From the NCBI GenBank assembly GCA_038501785.1, contig JBAMJR010000001.1, positions 607,001 to 671,000 on the forward strand: 64,000 nucleotides of DNA, in the 5' to 3' direction. The position numbers and the translations under genes were made by a program. The stretch's first letter is position 1; the number at the start of each line of letters is the position of its first letter. Under the pieces are notes generated by a model, which saw only the letters and a list, made by a program, of their open reading frames with translations, had not been told where the DNA came from and did no database searches. Below are positions 1 to 12,735 of this stretch, one piece after another. The DNA comes from Myoxocephalus aenaeus (Eukaryota; Chordata; Actinopteri; Perciformes; Cottidae).

Positions 1-1719
1 CCATCCCCCGCGCATTATGTTGCTGTGCTGATGTCACATTGATTATGCTGATCGTAAACAGCCTTTGTTTGTCCCTCGCTCCCTCCTGTCAGTCATCAGT
101 CTGCGGGGATGAGCAGAAGTCACACTAAAAGCCATCTTTTCCATGTTTTCTGCATTTTTCAGGTCGTGCTGCAGATAACGCCAGTCCCACTGGAGGCCCT
201 GGCGACTCCTCTTTTCATTCGCACACCAGTATATTAATTGCTTTTTAATGTTTCCTTTCTCTCCTGAAATTTGTTGCATACTAACAAATCAACAACAATA
301 AGGTTCTTTTTGCTGTTTGCGGGACAGAGCCAAGACTAAAAGGGTACAGCCACTGAATAATCCATGCATTGGAATGAAGGCTTCAAGCTGGTAACAGAGG
401 AGTTGTAACAGGAGGCCATTTGGCTTTCTTTCTGCTTTTTCCCAAGTGTCCTCTGCTGCCAGCTGTGCGAATGTCGCAGAATGGGACTTTGGTGCGAGCA
501 AGAGTGGGAAGATGTAATACTGTACCAACTAATACAGCTAACCCAATGAAGCATTGTGACATGCCTCCTCCCTCTTGAGCCACAACTTCGGGAAAAATTA
601 GAGTTTTTAGCATTTATTATTAATCTACACAGTTCAAAAGAATAGGCTCCCTGTCCTGCAGAGCCTTTTAGATGAAGTGTAACAATCAATTATGCCTGAA
701 TCTCAGGGAAATAGATTGCAGACAATGCTGTTAAACATTACATTTTAAACAGGGGGGTGATCACAATTTTTTAATAAACAATCACTTTACACTGCGACAT
801 GTTTCGATCGTGTGCTAAAACATTTTCACACAAAAAAGTTTCAGCCATAAAAATATTGTAATCTTTTTATGTTGGTTTTGTCTCATAATTCTGAAATGGA
901 AACATGATTATTATCTGCTTTTTGACATTACCAGCATCTCCCCTTCTTATATATGGGGAACTCTTGTGAAAATGTCTGCCTTAAAACTGTGGGGTTGATA
1001 TAAGAAGGCTGGTAACAAATTACGTGATGAATTAATTTGCTGCAGGTTTAAGCGGCCCGTTGACATCACTGCTCAGTAGCCTGCAGCAGAAACGAGAGCT
1101 CTCGCTGCTTAAGCTGTTAACCTACAACTTGCTGCTGCCTGTAACATGATTCGTGCTCGTAACATACGAGGGAAGGATAGGCAAGAGGTAATAAAATGTA
1201 TTTACAATTGTGTAATATGAAAGAGCTCATAACCGAACTACATGATTAGCAAACTTAATGTAACTAATGACATAACACATTTAACTGTGTCTGTGATTTG
1301 TGTAGGATGTCTGGCTCCTACTTTACTGTGTATACTGTACTTGCTGAAATGTATTGCCTTAAAATACAGTGGTAAATTATAATTTGGGTGTTTTTGTGTA
1401 TATTTTTATTTTTAAATATTCTTAAAATTTAGAGTAGCAGATATAAAGTCAGAAAAAGTTACTATATAAAAATGAACAATGACATCAGGGCTGAGAAATG
1501 CTTGTTTGTAGGGAATCATAGCACAAAGCATTGCTGTCTTGGTTATAATGCATACTTTTTTTTGTTTTACTTTAATCATCAATAACTGTATCTAAACATA
1601 TCTTTAAGCCCAGAAAATAAAAGTACAGTTTGTTTGGAAAGTACAAGTTTGCATATGCGCACCCAAGTAGCAACATTGCATTGAGTGAGGAACGCACATT
1701 GTGCAAGGGGGGTCATCAG

Positions 1720-1955
1720 CGAGTGTTTGGAGCTTGAGTTACAGGGCCAGCATCTGCCATCCGGCCATCAGGCCCTCATATCCATCACTGGCCGATGGCG
1801 TGGTGCAGCCCGGCGTTTGTAAAAACACCCAGAGGAAATGGAGTCTCTGGGCCAGACAAGAATAAAATTAGCTTGATGACTAAGTTCCTCCTCGGGTCCC
1901 AGCGGGAATAGAACTCTGCCATTTGTTTTCATTACTTCCCTTGGCTGTAGATGGG
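1720..1955. promoter_or_regulatory. Candidate conserved non-coding element
   Basis: GC-balanced, non-repetitive block abutting a microsatellite and unlike its AT-rich surroundings. Carries the inverted pair ggccagcatctgccatccgg / ggccatcaggcc and aaattagcttgatgac. Enhancer role is inferred from texture and position only. Confidence 0.22.
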
Positions 1956-1960
1956 AGGAC

Positions 1961-2061
<101 letters not shown>

Positions 2062-4200
2062 TGAGAGAGAGAGAGACTGTTTATGTGCATGTATAGAGTA
2101 GCGGGTGCATGTGCATGTCTGCTTTCATCCCTGCAAAATATTGAAAAAAGCGCTGCACAGAAACAGGCGTTTTGTCATTTCCAGTACTGTATGGGTTTAA
2201 TCAAACATATTCACTCGTAAACAAAGCACTTTGATTCCAAACCTCCTTCCGTGTATAATATTTGTGCGTGGTCCGTAGAGGTGACATTACTATTTGGAAG
2301 TGTTCCACCACCCCTCATGGCATACAATATTGGCTTTGGCCACTTTATTGCATTTGCCTCAGAATATCTAATAAACACGCAAAGGTTATAAAAATTGATT
2401 TGCTCGCAAATGTGTTTTCATTCATTCCCAGTGCTATGACCTAAGCCAGCTTTTGCTGAACCAAATGTGCAACCAGGTTAATTTTGGTTGTTGATATTAC
2501 TGTCAAAAGCACAATACACTTTTTCCTTTCAGACCAAAGATGAAACTGTGACTTGTTTACATATATTTCCATACACACCCTTATATTCTCACCATTGATG
2601 GACACAATCAATAAGGCTTTAAAAGATTATTCAGCATGCATAAAAACAAATAAGAAATCAAGATCCCTGGAGCAGAGTAAAATCAAAGTAAAGTAAGGTA
2701 AAGAACAAAATATGATAAAAACAAAGTATGTTAAATTAAAATGGTAAACAATCCTAAATGTCTGTAGTTCTGATTGTGTATAAAGAACACCATTATGTTT
2801 GAGATCTATGTAATATCTAGCGGGAAATACAATTAAAGCATTCATTGACAGCAACCTGTGCTATTTCAGTGTCCCTGCATGCTCACGGTGCAGAATAATT
2901 GGCCTTGTTTGTACTAAAGCAGCACTAAATAGAATCACAGAGAAAGCAAGGAAGTGGAAGCCCCTCTCTTTTGTAAACAGAGTGAGAAACCTCAACACCA
3001 CAGAAATAATTTCAGCCATATTTATTTTTGTCAAGCTGCAAGAGCACCTCTGAACTTCACCTTCTTATAAATGCATTTCTCTGCTTTGAATACGTTTCGT
3101 GTTGTTTCTCTCTCGCTCTCTCGCTCTCACACACACACACCTCAGATTAGTTCCAGCTTTTACCCAGGGTGCCTGTTAGAGCTGAAGTGAAGACATCTTG
3201 TACTTCTTTAAAGCATGTAGCATTAACACCTTTGCCCCCTGTGTAAACCCTAAGTACTGACCCAAAGCGCAGAGCGAGAAGCTCACAGCTCTTTGGGTGC
3301 AGCAGTGTGTAACCCACAGACCTGTGTGTAAATGTTACTGCAGCACTATTCAGTCAAAGCTCCTCTAGGAAGGAAGGAATCAGGAAAGGGAGGTGATGGA
3401 GAAAATGAAAGTGTGTGGATGTGCATGTGTGTGTTCTTTGGGAGAGAGGGTGACTAAACAGGCCAGGGGGCTGGTGAGGTAGAAGCCTTGAACCGAGGTG
3501 TGAACAGAGAGATCCGCTCACGTAACTACCATTTTTTTTCATTTTTTATTTTGTTGTTGCCTCTATCTATCTCTGTCTTCTTCACACACAAACAGAATTA
3601 GTATTTTTTTTTTTTCTTAAACGGATCATTAAAGAGCAAATCAGCTACATTACAAAATGGTATTTACATTTTTTTTAAAGGCCTTGGTCTCTCTCCGCCA
3701 ACCCAGTGCAATTGAGTGGATGGATTTCCCTTTGTGCCACTCACAATATCGAAAGTTACATTGACAATAAAATCAACATCAACTTGTCCTCACCGGAACA
3801 ATGTCTTGATAACTCTGGATAACCCCAACACCTCGCTGCCAACACTTTTCACTGGAACTACATCCTACTGAAGTAATAGCCGGTGTCTCCGTGATGCTGT
3901 TAAAACTATTTATCTCCAAAATGTCATAACTGTCTACATGGATTATCCTGAGTAACAGGGAGGGTGACTCCAGAAAGACACGCTACTGTTGAATCTTTTA
4001 AATGTCATTTTTCAAAGCTATAAGCAAAATATATGAAAGTCCATAAATCTCCATGTATTAGAGAATAAGCAATAATGTAAGGGATGTATAGCTCAAAACC
4101 TCAGCAAATAAAGCCAAACTACACAAACTATTTGTTTGTAATTTGGGTGAAATAACCCTTCAATGTAAGATGTATTTCTATGTTAAGTCTCTCATCTATT

Positions 4201-4204
<4 letters not shown>

Positions 4205-4252
<48 letters not shown>
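4205..4252. repeat. (AT)n microsatellite
   Basis: Pure AT run of 24 units. Self-complementary, so able to form a cruciform. Confidence 0.97.
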
Positions 4253-4256
<4 letters not shown>

Positions 4257-4552
4257 CGGCTGCTTTTGTAAACTACACACTGACATAAATAGAAGTGGAC
4301 ACATAAGTGGACACACACAGTACAAAATGTGGGGTGTATACATGTAAACTGACCATAGCGCAATGATTTCAAATACGCATTTATAGGAAGACAGAGAGAA
4401 TGCAGATAACGGAAGAATTACACGACTTCCCAGAACCATTGTTGGCTGAAAGGGGGAAGTGATTTACTCTAATGTATCTGTGTTGTGTCCTTGTCCTCCC
4501 ACGACTGGTCTGCACACCAACAGCTAGGGGTCCTGCAAACGTGGGTCAAGGC

Positions 4553-4554
<2 letters not shown>

Positions 4555-4632
<78 letters not shown>
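4555..4632. repeat. (GT)n microsatellite
   Basis: Pure run of about 39 units followed by GA-rich sequence. The open frames across it on both strands are artefacts. Confidence 0.97.
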
Positions 4633-4633
<1 letters not shown>

Positions 4634-6409
4634 AGACAACAAGAGAAAAAGAGAGAGGGGGAAAGAGAGTTTGCCAGTGACAAGGAAGTCAAATAAAGGA
4701 AAGAAAAGCTCCATTTCCCCAGCTAAATGTACCCCTGGGAGGCGTAAGGGAGGGAGAGAAAGCAAGAAAGAGAGAAAGGTTATGAACCGACAATACTCCT
4801 GCAAGACTCCAGATTTACAACTAGCAAGCCCTAAGAGCTCTGCCATGCTTATTTCTACAGCCAGTTAAAACAAATTGCAGCCATGTTTCAATCACCCACA
4901 TCCTCTTCTTGCTCATCCGCTCAGGCGGGCTTTTGGCTGCTGTATTATTTCTCTCTATATAACTCCTGAATAAATACTTTCCTCTAGTGAGGCAGTCTTC
5001 ATCCACTGGAAAGTCCCCATATGCTGCTGCACCATCCACCCACACTCTGCAAACCCAAGTGCTCTCTCTCCGCTCCCTTCTTTCTTATGTCAAGCCAATC
5101 TGGGACCTGGAGGGACTCAAACAGGAAATGGTTTTCAGAAACTGTTGCCACTTTTGACTTTCTTTTATTGCATTTGGTCATCAATGAGCAGCGTTTATTG
5201 TTGGAAAATAAAAGATTGCCCTTATCGTCACTGGGGGAAAAAAAGAGTTATCAGCTACTCTTTTTCTGTAATATAATACAAATAAAAAACGCTGGAAAAC
5301 ATGAAGTGAAGTAAAACTCCTGGCTGAGAGCACAGAAAACGAATAAATACTCCTTCTTTTGTATGTTTGATTGCAAGTTGTGGCAGAAACCTTTGGTAAC
5401 CCGATACGCTGTTTGATTTGGGTTCAAATGAGAGAGAGCAACGTCGGGCAGAAGGAGTGGGGTGGGGGTAGAGGATGGTTGGGGGCAGGTATGGGGTCAC
5501 AAGAGTGTCTTTTTCATGTTGCAGATTAGAAGCAGATGTCGGTGGGATTACACCGCCAGTGTCATCACTCACCCCACAGCCCCACCTCCATCCATACACA
5601 GTCACAGTACATGCACACCCACACACACACACACATGCAGAGAGGGTTGGAAACGATTCACAGATCCCTCAACCGTCCACACAGCGATACAGGATGCGTA
5701 TGAAACATCGCTGACTGTAATGCGCCGTGCTATAGCTGAATTAGCCGATTTCATGTTGTTCAAGTTCTTCAAATGAATCAATCAAATCAACTCGAAAACA
5801 TGAACAACCAGAAAAAAAGGATGAGCAACTCAATTACACACATAGTTTCTTCAGGGAATAGTGGAATGCATTTATTGTGAAGCAGCTGCTGGAATGTGAC
5901 GTATGGAAGTGTTTAGCCAGTGGATACTGACTTATTGCTTCATGAAAGTTCATCTTGATCTAGATTTGTACATTTCTGTTGCTTTTTTGCTGGTGGATCA
6001 GTTTGAAATATTGCCAGCTTTGGACAAGCATGAATCTTTTTTTAGGAGTCTGGTATGAAGGAGGGCGAACCATGAGTGAAAGATCCAAACACTCACAGGA
6101 TCCGTTTGTTTGATCCAACTAAACCAAACACTTAACGCTCCCTTAATGACAAAGTGGCATCGATTTACTTTGTCACTCAAACACTCGAAAGGTGAAAAGA
6201 ACTTGTTCAGCATAACATGTAACCTAACCAAAATGAGTTGTACGTAATTATAAATGTGTTTTATTTTCAGAAATGAAACCTTGCTGCCTAAAAAAATATG
6301 CAAAATGCCATTAAAGGTTATTTTTGGTGACCTTTGATGGCATTATATAGGCCATTACACTAATGATAACGGTAATGCTGGATCCCTCTCTGATGTCTAC
6401 ACTCCTGTC

Positions 6410-6600
6410 CCCAGACCCACCCCCACCACTGACCTCAGCGCTGTGCACCTCCCCGGGCCTTGAAGTGGTCCTGGCCTGGAAGATAAATGATGTGACTGAG
6501 GAACCTCTGTCTGCAGAGAGCTTATTGGAGCACCTCTGAAGTTGCAGAGGGCCGATGGGGTCTAAGCCGGGAGCTCAAGGAACCCTAAATGTTCTAATAT
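6410..6600. promoter_or_regulatory. Candidate conserved non-coding element
   Basis: GC-balanced unique block with no open frame (for example cctggcctggaagataaatg and ttattggagcacctctgaag). Contains GATA and CACCTC motifs. Inference only. Confidence 0.18.
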
Positions 6601-7205
6601 GTGTGTCTGCACGTGAACATTGTATCTACACAATTTAAATAAATGTATAAATAATGACAATATGAGAACCAAAGCCCTGAGTGTGCCACTAGCAGGCGTG
6701 GCTTGCTCGGCATTAGCTGTTTGACATCTGCAGAGTGGTGTTGCGTGGTGTTGGTAGAAGACAAGAGCCTAGAGGCTCCATAAGAGATAGCTGAGAGGAG
6801 TTAAAGCTGAAACCGACAGTGCTTATTGCTTCTGACAGGAACCAAACTGGGGCTGTGAGTATGGTCATATTTGCTGTGAACATCGCCACTTCACGATACA
6901 TTATTTTGCAACCAGCTAGTGAAGCCTGGAAGCCTTCTTTTGGTGGGGTTCAGAGGTCCTGACCAGATGTCAGAGGTAACTGTGGATCAACTACAACCGT
7001 AGGCGTACAGAAAAGAATTGTGGGCTTTGCTGAAATATGAATAAATGTTTGTCTGTCTCAACGAAACATGCATTTAAGTTTGCCACGCCATATCATAAAC
7101 AGAAAGAAACATTACAAGAACACAGCATTTTACAAGAAGAAACAAAAGCTTATAAAGTGCACTTGATATGTGAGTTTGCATGTGTGTGTGTGTGTCTGTG
7201 TGTGA

Positions 7206-7312
<107 letters not shown>

Positions 7313-8618
7313 TTCTGGGATCACAAAGTGTGGACAGTTGAGGCTCCAGTCCAAAGCTGGGAGAAGATTTGGAGGTGCTGCTGTTGTAGCAGACAGACAG
7401 GCGGAGATTAAAGAACTTAAGATAGACAGACATTCAGAAAAGTTCAAAGACTGCAATACAGCAGTTTTTTATGAGAGGATGTCTGAAGATTGCAGACCAC
7501 TGCAGCACTTAACAAATGGATAATTGCACAAAAAAACATGTCAACATGCCATTTAGTCTCTTTTATAGTGTTGAAAAGGTAAACATGTTGGTTACTTCAT
7601 TGCTTTAATTTGTTTATGTTATAACAATTGATATCTCTCAATGTTTTTCTGATCAGAAATTGATGATTTTGGAACTCATCACTGACGTCAGATCAAAAGC
7701 AGATTAAAACAACCAAGACGGTGATTTCTGCAGTCTAAATATCACATTATCTATTCCTGGCGAGGTCTATGTGGAGCCAAAGGATCAAATCCACCCGGTG
7801 TTGTTGAACCTCTTTATCTTTCTGTTTTCAGGAGCAGATGTGAAAACACTTCAACCAACATGTAGTCCAAGTTAGTCACATAACACTAGAAGAATAATAG
7901 GCACAAAACAGAGACATTATGGGCATGAGACACAACCTAAATGCAGCTTGGTGTGACCTATATTTAGTTTCAAAGGGTACATGTGTCCCATCTTATCTCC
8001 TCCACTACATGGTGACTGCATGCAGGCCTTGAGTGCTTTCTGAGAACAGCCCTAGAGCTCGGAGAGCCAACTCTTGAGTGAGTATCTCCATGCTCTTGAC
8101 CCAGCGGTAAAGCATGTAGATAGCCTTGACTATGGCAACTGATGCAGATGCACAGAGGCGAAACTTATCTCTTAAAAACTCCTGTTGAAACTCTCCACAG
8201 TACATTGAAAGGTTTTGTTTTTCACTTAGTTTGTTTCGGTTTCCGCTTTGATCATGATGAATTTTATAAGTTGATGTAATTAGGCTAAAAAAGGACATCA
8301 TTATAGGCAACCCATTGTAGCAGTAACTACTGAGAACTGATGTGTTTCCTCCTCATGAGATATGAGCCTTTCTCTCTTTACTCTATTATAGGCCTAAACT
8401 GTCAACTGGGAGCTAGAAATCACATCTTGAGCTTCTCTGTGCAAATGAGTCTTCCAGGTGCTAAATTCAAAGCAGAGAATGAAGTCACTCTCCCTCTGTG
8501 TGATTAACCGAGCTTCTCTGTGCTTTGTTTCCGTAGCCGCTCTGGTCACGTGCGAGTGATGGTGGATGTATGTTTCAGTGTGCGTGCCTTACTCATCGCC
8601 ACCGCTCTGCACTGTGTT

Positions 8619-8815
8619 CATACGGCGGTTTCCGCATATAACGCCGTCCTCGCAGAAGCGTAACGCCCACCATCTAGTCCCCTCCCCAAGGAAAACACCG
8701 TTAGCTCTGTCAGCACTGTTAGCTTCGTCGCCATGTTGAGAGCCATGTTGAGGCAATCGGTCGATCATAGAAATGCTCAGAATTTGGAATCTAGCACCTT
8801 TGAATACCGGAATTA
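8619..8815 (+). repeat. Dispersed repeat, copy A (unnamed family)
   Basis: Collinear with 50540-50768 in the same orientation. Shared blocks include catacggcggtt, ataacgcc, aacgcccacc, cagcactgttagc, catgttgaga and cacctttga. Copy A lacks about 25 bp present in copy B after the aacgcc block. No coding capacity. A SINE-like or MITE-like origin is possible, but I see neither RNA polymerase III boxes nor terminal inverted repeats. Confidence 0.7.
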
Positions 8816-9174
8816 AACTTTTACTGTTGTAAATTCACAAGGAGTAATGATTTGGGGGCAAATTTGCAACATGCCCGAACAAGAGTTATTGTTACAGCAA
8901 AGTGCAGTTAAAGGCCATATATTCATGTTTAATTTCTCTTTATTGCCTTGACCTGCACCCATATTGTGGATTTATATCTCAAATGTGCTCCCTTTGACCC
9001 TCAATTAACCTTAATGAAATCAGGAAGACACACAGTCTTTTGTGTTTCTATATGTGTCCTAAGTGTGTGTGTGCGTGCATACATGCATGTATGTTTTTCC
9101 ACATCCTCTCCATCCTTTCTCTTTTCTTTTAGCTCCTCCATGTTACTTTTCAGCAATTGAAATCAAGGTAATGA

Positions 9175-9440
9175 CTAGGCAAGGAAAAAGAATGTTCTTT
9201 CAATAGATAATTAGGGAGATTGGTTTACCAGGGCCACTCAAAGCCCATTCAAATGCAGGGCTGAGGCCAGGCCTTGTTGTCTGCTGAGCCAAAAAGGCTC
9301 CCCAGAGAGGCATTCGCCTTGGCTTCATTTTTCAGAGCAGGTGCCTGGCAGGTAGTCAATGGAGACGGCCAGTTTAGATATACAAGAGACCCATCCCCTT
9401 GGACAAGGGGTCAACATCACAGGTCAAGGGTTATGAGCAG
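9175..9440. promoter_or_regulatory. Candidate conserved non-coding element
   Basis: Unique block running from agataattagggagattgg through CTTGG-rich sequence to gacccatccccttgg. Homeodomain-type ATTA cores plus GC-rich stretches. Inference only. Confidence 0.22.
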
Positions 9441-12092
9441 AGGTCACAAGGTCAATGTTTAGCACACAGGATTGGCCAGATGACTGGAAATGAAACCCGG
9501 ACAGCCAGCTATCAGTTCTATGACTGAATGTCTGCAGGAAGTGGAGGTACTACTGTTGTTGATTGACAGGTGCTGCTTCTTTCATCTCTATCTAAATATC
9601 ATAGCTGAGGGTATAGCTAGCAGCACAATGAATTAAAAGAAAACACACTGCACACGCTCCACCTGTCCACACAAAATTCTTTAGCCAAAATCAACTAATT
9701 GTGTCCAACAGTCAAGAAATCCCTCTGTTCTGTCTTGCAAGGTCACTTTCTATGTTTTAACTGGCAATAAGTTGAGGTAACTTGAACTTTTTAATGATCT
9801 TTTGCATAAACTGAAGTGAACCTATACTAAATTGATTGCTACCATCCGCGCCATTCCCATGGATTTTCTCCTCATAACATCCCCTCTGACAGTTTTTAAT
9901 GGAGCATTAAGATTTTACATTAGATTGGGACTAGTGCATGGTCCCAGTTGACAAATATTTTTTGAATTCCTCTCAACAACTCGAGCAGTGCAGGATCAGA
10001 GGTCAGAAGTGATGTGCATTCTCATTTCTAATTAAATCTCAGTGTGGAAAAGTGATCTGCCGTTGCCCATAGGCGACCAATGACAAGGGCTCAGCTACCA
10101 TGGCTTCACACGTAAAAGGATAATCCCCCCCCCACCTTAATACCACACCACCCCCGGACTCCAGCCACCTTGGGTTCCCTGGCTGCACCCCAAGGGAAAC
10201 ACTATATAAATGTCAATGTACTCCGAGGCGGCTACTGAAGGAGTCACAGACATCATGCAAGAGAGAAAGAAGCACATGTGGTTCAACAGGAGCTTTTTTC
10301 ACTCTAGTGGTGGTTCCTGAAAATGCAACAGTGATTTAGAGTCAGATCTTCTTACATAGCAGTGGACCTGAGCTTCAGGGATATGTAACTGAAACTCTGT
10401 TGGGTTGGCAAAATGTGCACACCCAATCTCTGCTGGGTGTACATGCACCCATACACATGTCAGGGAATGATTACAGAAGGCACAACAGAATACAAAGAAA
10501 TCTCAACTCGAACCTTATGCTGTATACTGTGCAGGTATCTACAACCCATTCCCCATTAGCATTTGTGGCAATAAGCACAGCAACATATCCAATATGCATG
10601 TCAATTTTTCTCTCTCTAATCAAATAGAAAGCCTGTGAAGTAAATATCTATTTTCTTACAGCCTGGCTGTTTACAACATGAGGGAGCGGCTATATAAACA
10701 GTGTGTGGCGAATGAAGAATTTATTTTAACGTATCGGCCTGACCAGCATATGCTAGATATAGGAAACCCATAGCGTCAGTGGCTCCATATTGGCTGCAGA
10801 GGTCAAAGGCTAGAGAAGGTCAAAGTGTCATCCTCCTTTCTCATCATGAAGTGCATTAACATCTTCTCCCCGTCCCGTCTTATCCAGATGGCTGACCAGG
10901 CCACAGGACAGATGCCCCATTTTAAAATATCTCAGGGATCCAAAACGCACCATCGAGAATAAATATGGCTCCATCTTCAGGACATCATATTTCAAAGGAA
11001 TATGGATATGGATACGGGTGGATATAGGGTGCAGAAGTAAAGGCTGTTTTAAGCATGCCTTAATTGATTCTTGGTCCAATTGTGACAGCTTGCTCCATTC
11101 AATGTGTTTTAACCAATAAACCTTTCATTCACTGAAAGTATTAGGTAAAAAAATGCTAAGTGTTTTGTGTTGATTCGAGAGTATGTGTAATCATTAGTTG
11201 ATTACGTGGATACCTAGTCAAACATAGTAAACATCTCACATTTTACAAACAAGTCAAAAATAAACCTCCAAGAACATCAAATTCAAGATCATTACATAGT
11301 GAGCAAATGCTGATACCCTGTTGAAATCTGCAGACTAATTAGGCCATGTTGTTGCTATTGGCAGTAGACCATGATCCCTGTTCAGAAAAAGGCAGGGACC
11401 TTACCTGGAGGAAGTTACCTCACTTGTGTGCCTAAGTAATTTAATCGCAGGGTCTTGGAGTGCTGCATGCATGGCATTCTTCCACTTTTTGCATGAGTGT
11501 GTCCTATGATTACCAAACCCTCATGAGTATTGTTGTAGAGAAGTTGACCAATTGGTAGCTTTACAAACTGCAAGAAAATAAATATCAAGATATCTAAAAG
11601 CAAGTCCATCATCAAAAACTCATCACTCAGTGTCCCTCTTCAACCAATGAGCACGGCTTATGAAGAGATGACCCCACCTTTCAGAGCCGTTATTCTAACA
11701 GCACCAAAACTCTTCCAGGCATGCTAACTGTCAAATGAATGAAGCCTCTCCAAGCCAAATAGATCAAGGCACCCTGCCTGGAGCTTTGGGTTGGCCCTCA
11801 TGCGGCTTCTTAGACATTCACACACGTTTATGTTTGCAGAGAGCAACAGTGACTCATGCACACATCCAAGCACACACACAAACATGTACTGCACACTAGC
11901 CTGCCCGGAGACCTCTGACTTGAACCTGCTGCTCTCACTCAGCAATACATAAATCACCGGCCTCTCAGCAGCACTGCTGGCCCTCAGTGCCATGCTGAAC
12001 TTGACTCCACGGGAATAAAAGTCTGTAACTGGATACAAAACTAATCCAGGCAGAGACAATTGCTGGCATACAGAGGTCCTAGAGGTGCTGAT

Positions 12093-12093
<1 letters not shown>

Positions 12094-12129
<36 letters not shown>
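12094..12129. repeat. Poly-C tract, 36 bases
   Basis: Uninterrupted run of C (G on the other strand) followed by (ACC)n. The assembled length may be unreliable. Confidence 0.95.
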
Positions 12130-12394
12130 ACCACCACCACCCTGTGACGATATGCCATCTCTGTTATGAGACCTCTGACCTTCTGCACTCCGGCTCGCTA
12201 GGTGCTACTGGTCAGAGAACAGAGAGGCAGTGAGAATGAGTGAAGACATGAGGGAATGGCGGTGATGAAAACGTAACCTGTCAAGTCAGCCTCATGTTTG
12301 CTCCACCATCTGTTTCTCTAAATATGCCTCCACCCAACCCTCACTCTGTCAGGTATAATGGATAAGTTACAGAGCTAAAATTCACTCTTTGTAG

Positions 12395-12401
<7 letters not shown>

Positions 12402-12458
<57 letters not shown>
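12402..12458. repeat. (CT)n microsatellite
   Basis: Pure CT run of about 28 units. Confidence 0.97.
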
Positions 12459-12461
<3 letters not shown>

Positions 12462-12594
12462 ATATCCTTGAGTATTTTATGCTACTTTGTACCTCTCCTC
12501 TGATACATTTTAGAGACAGACATTCTACTTTTTACTACTATTTATTTTCTATATATGATCATCTTCTAACATATGCAACATGTTCTCATTACAA

Positions 12595-12735
12595 CTCGTC
12601 ACATATACTGTCAGACCCCTTGGTAACACTTTCTAACGCACTGGGTAAACTTTGTGAATTTACACAAAAAACAAACTGCTTAGTTAGGTTTAGGAAAAAG
12701 ATCATAGTTGGGCTTAGAATAACTATTTAAAGTAA
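12595..12735 (+). repeat. Dispersed fish repeat fragment
   Basis: actgcttagttaggtttagg followed by aaaaagatcatagttgggct is a sequence seen repeatedly in percomorph genomes. I recognise it as repetitive but cannot name its family. Confidence 0.4.

Noticed and set aside
4469..4868. Open frames made of Cys-Val or His-Thr repeats, also at 7037-7456, 21000-21544, 33584-33818 and 58208-58520
   Set aside because: They are translations of (TG)n/(CA)n microsatellites and have no coding meaning.
11724..12188. 154-codon minus-strand frame
   Set aside because: Poly-Gly comes from the C tract, and there is no recognisable domain or splice context.
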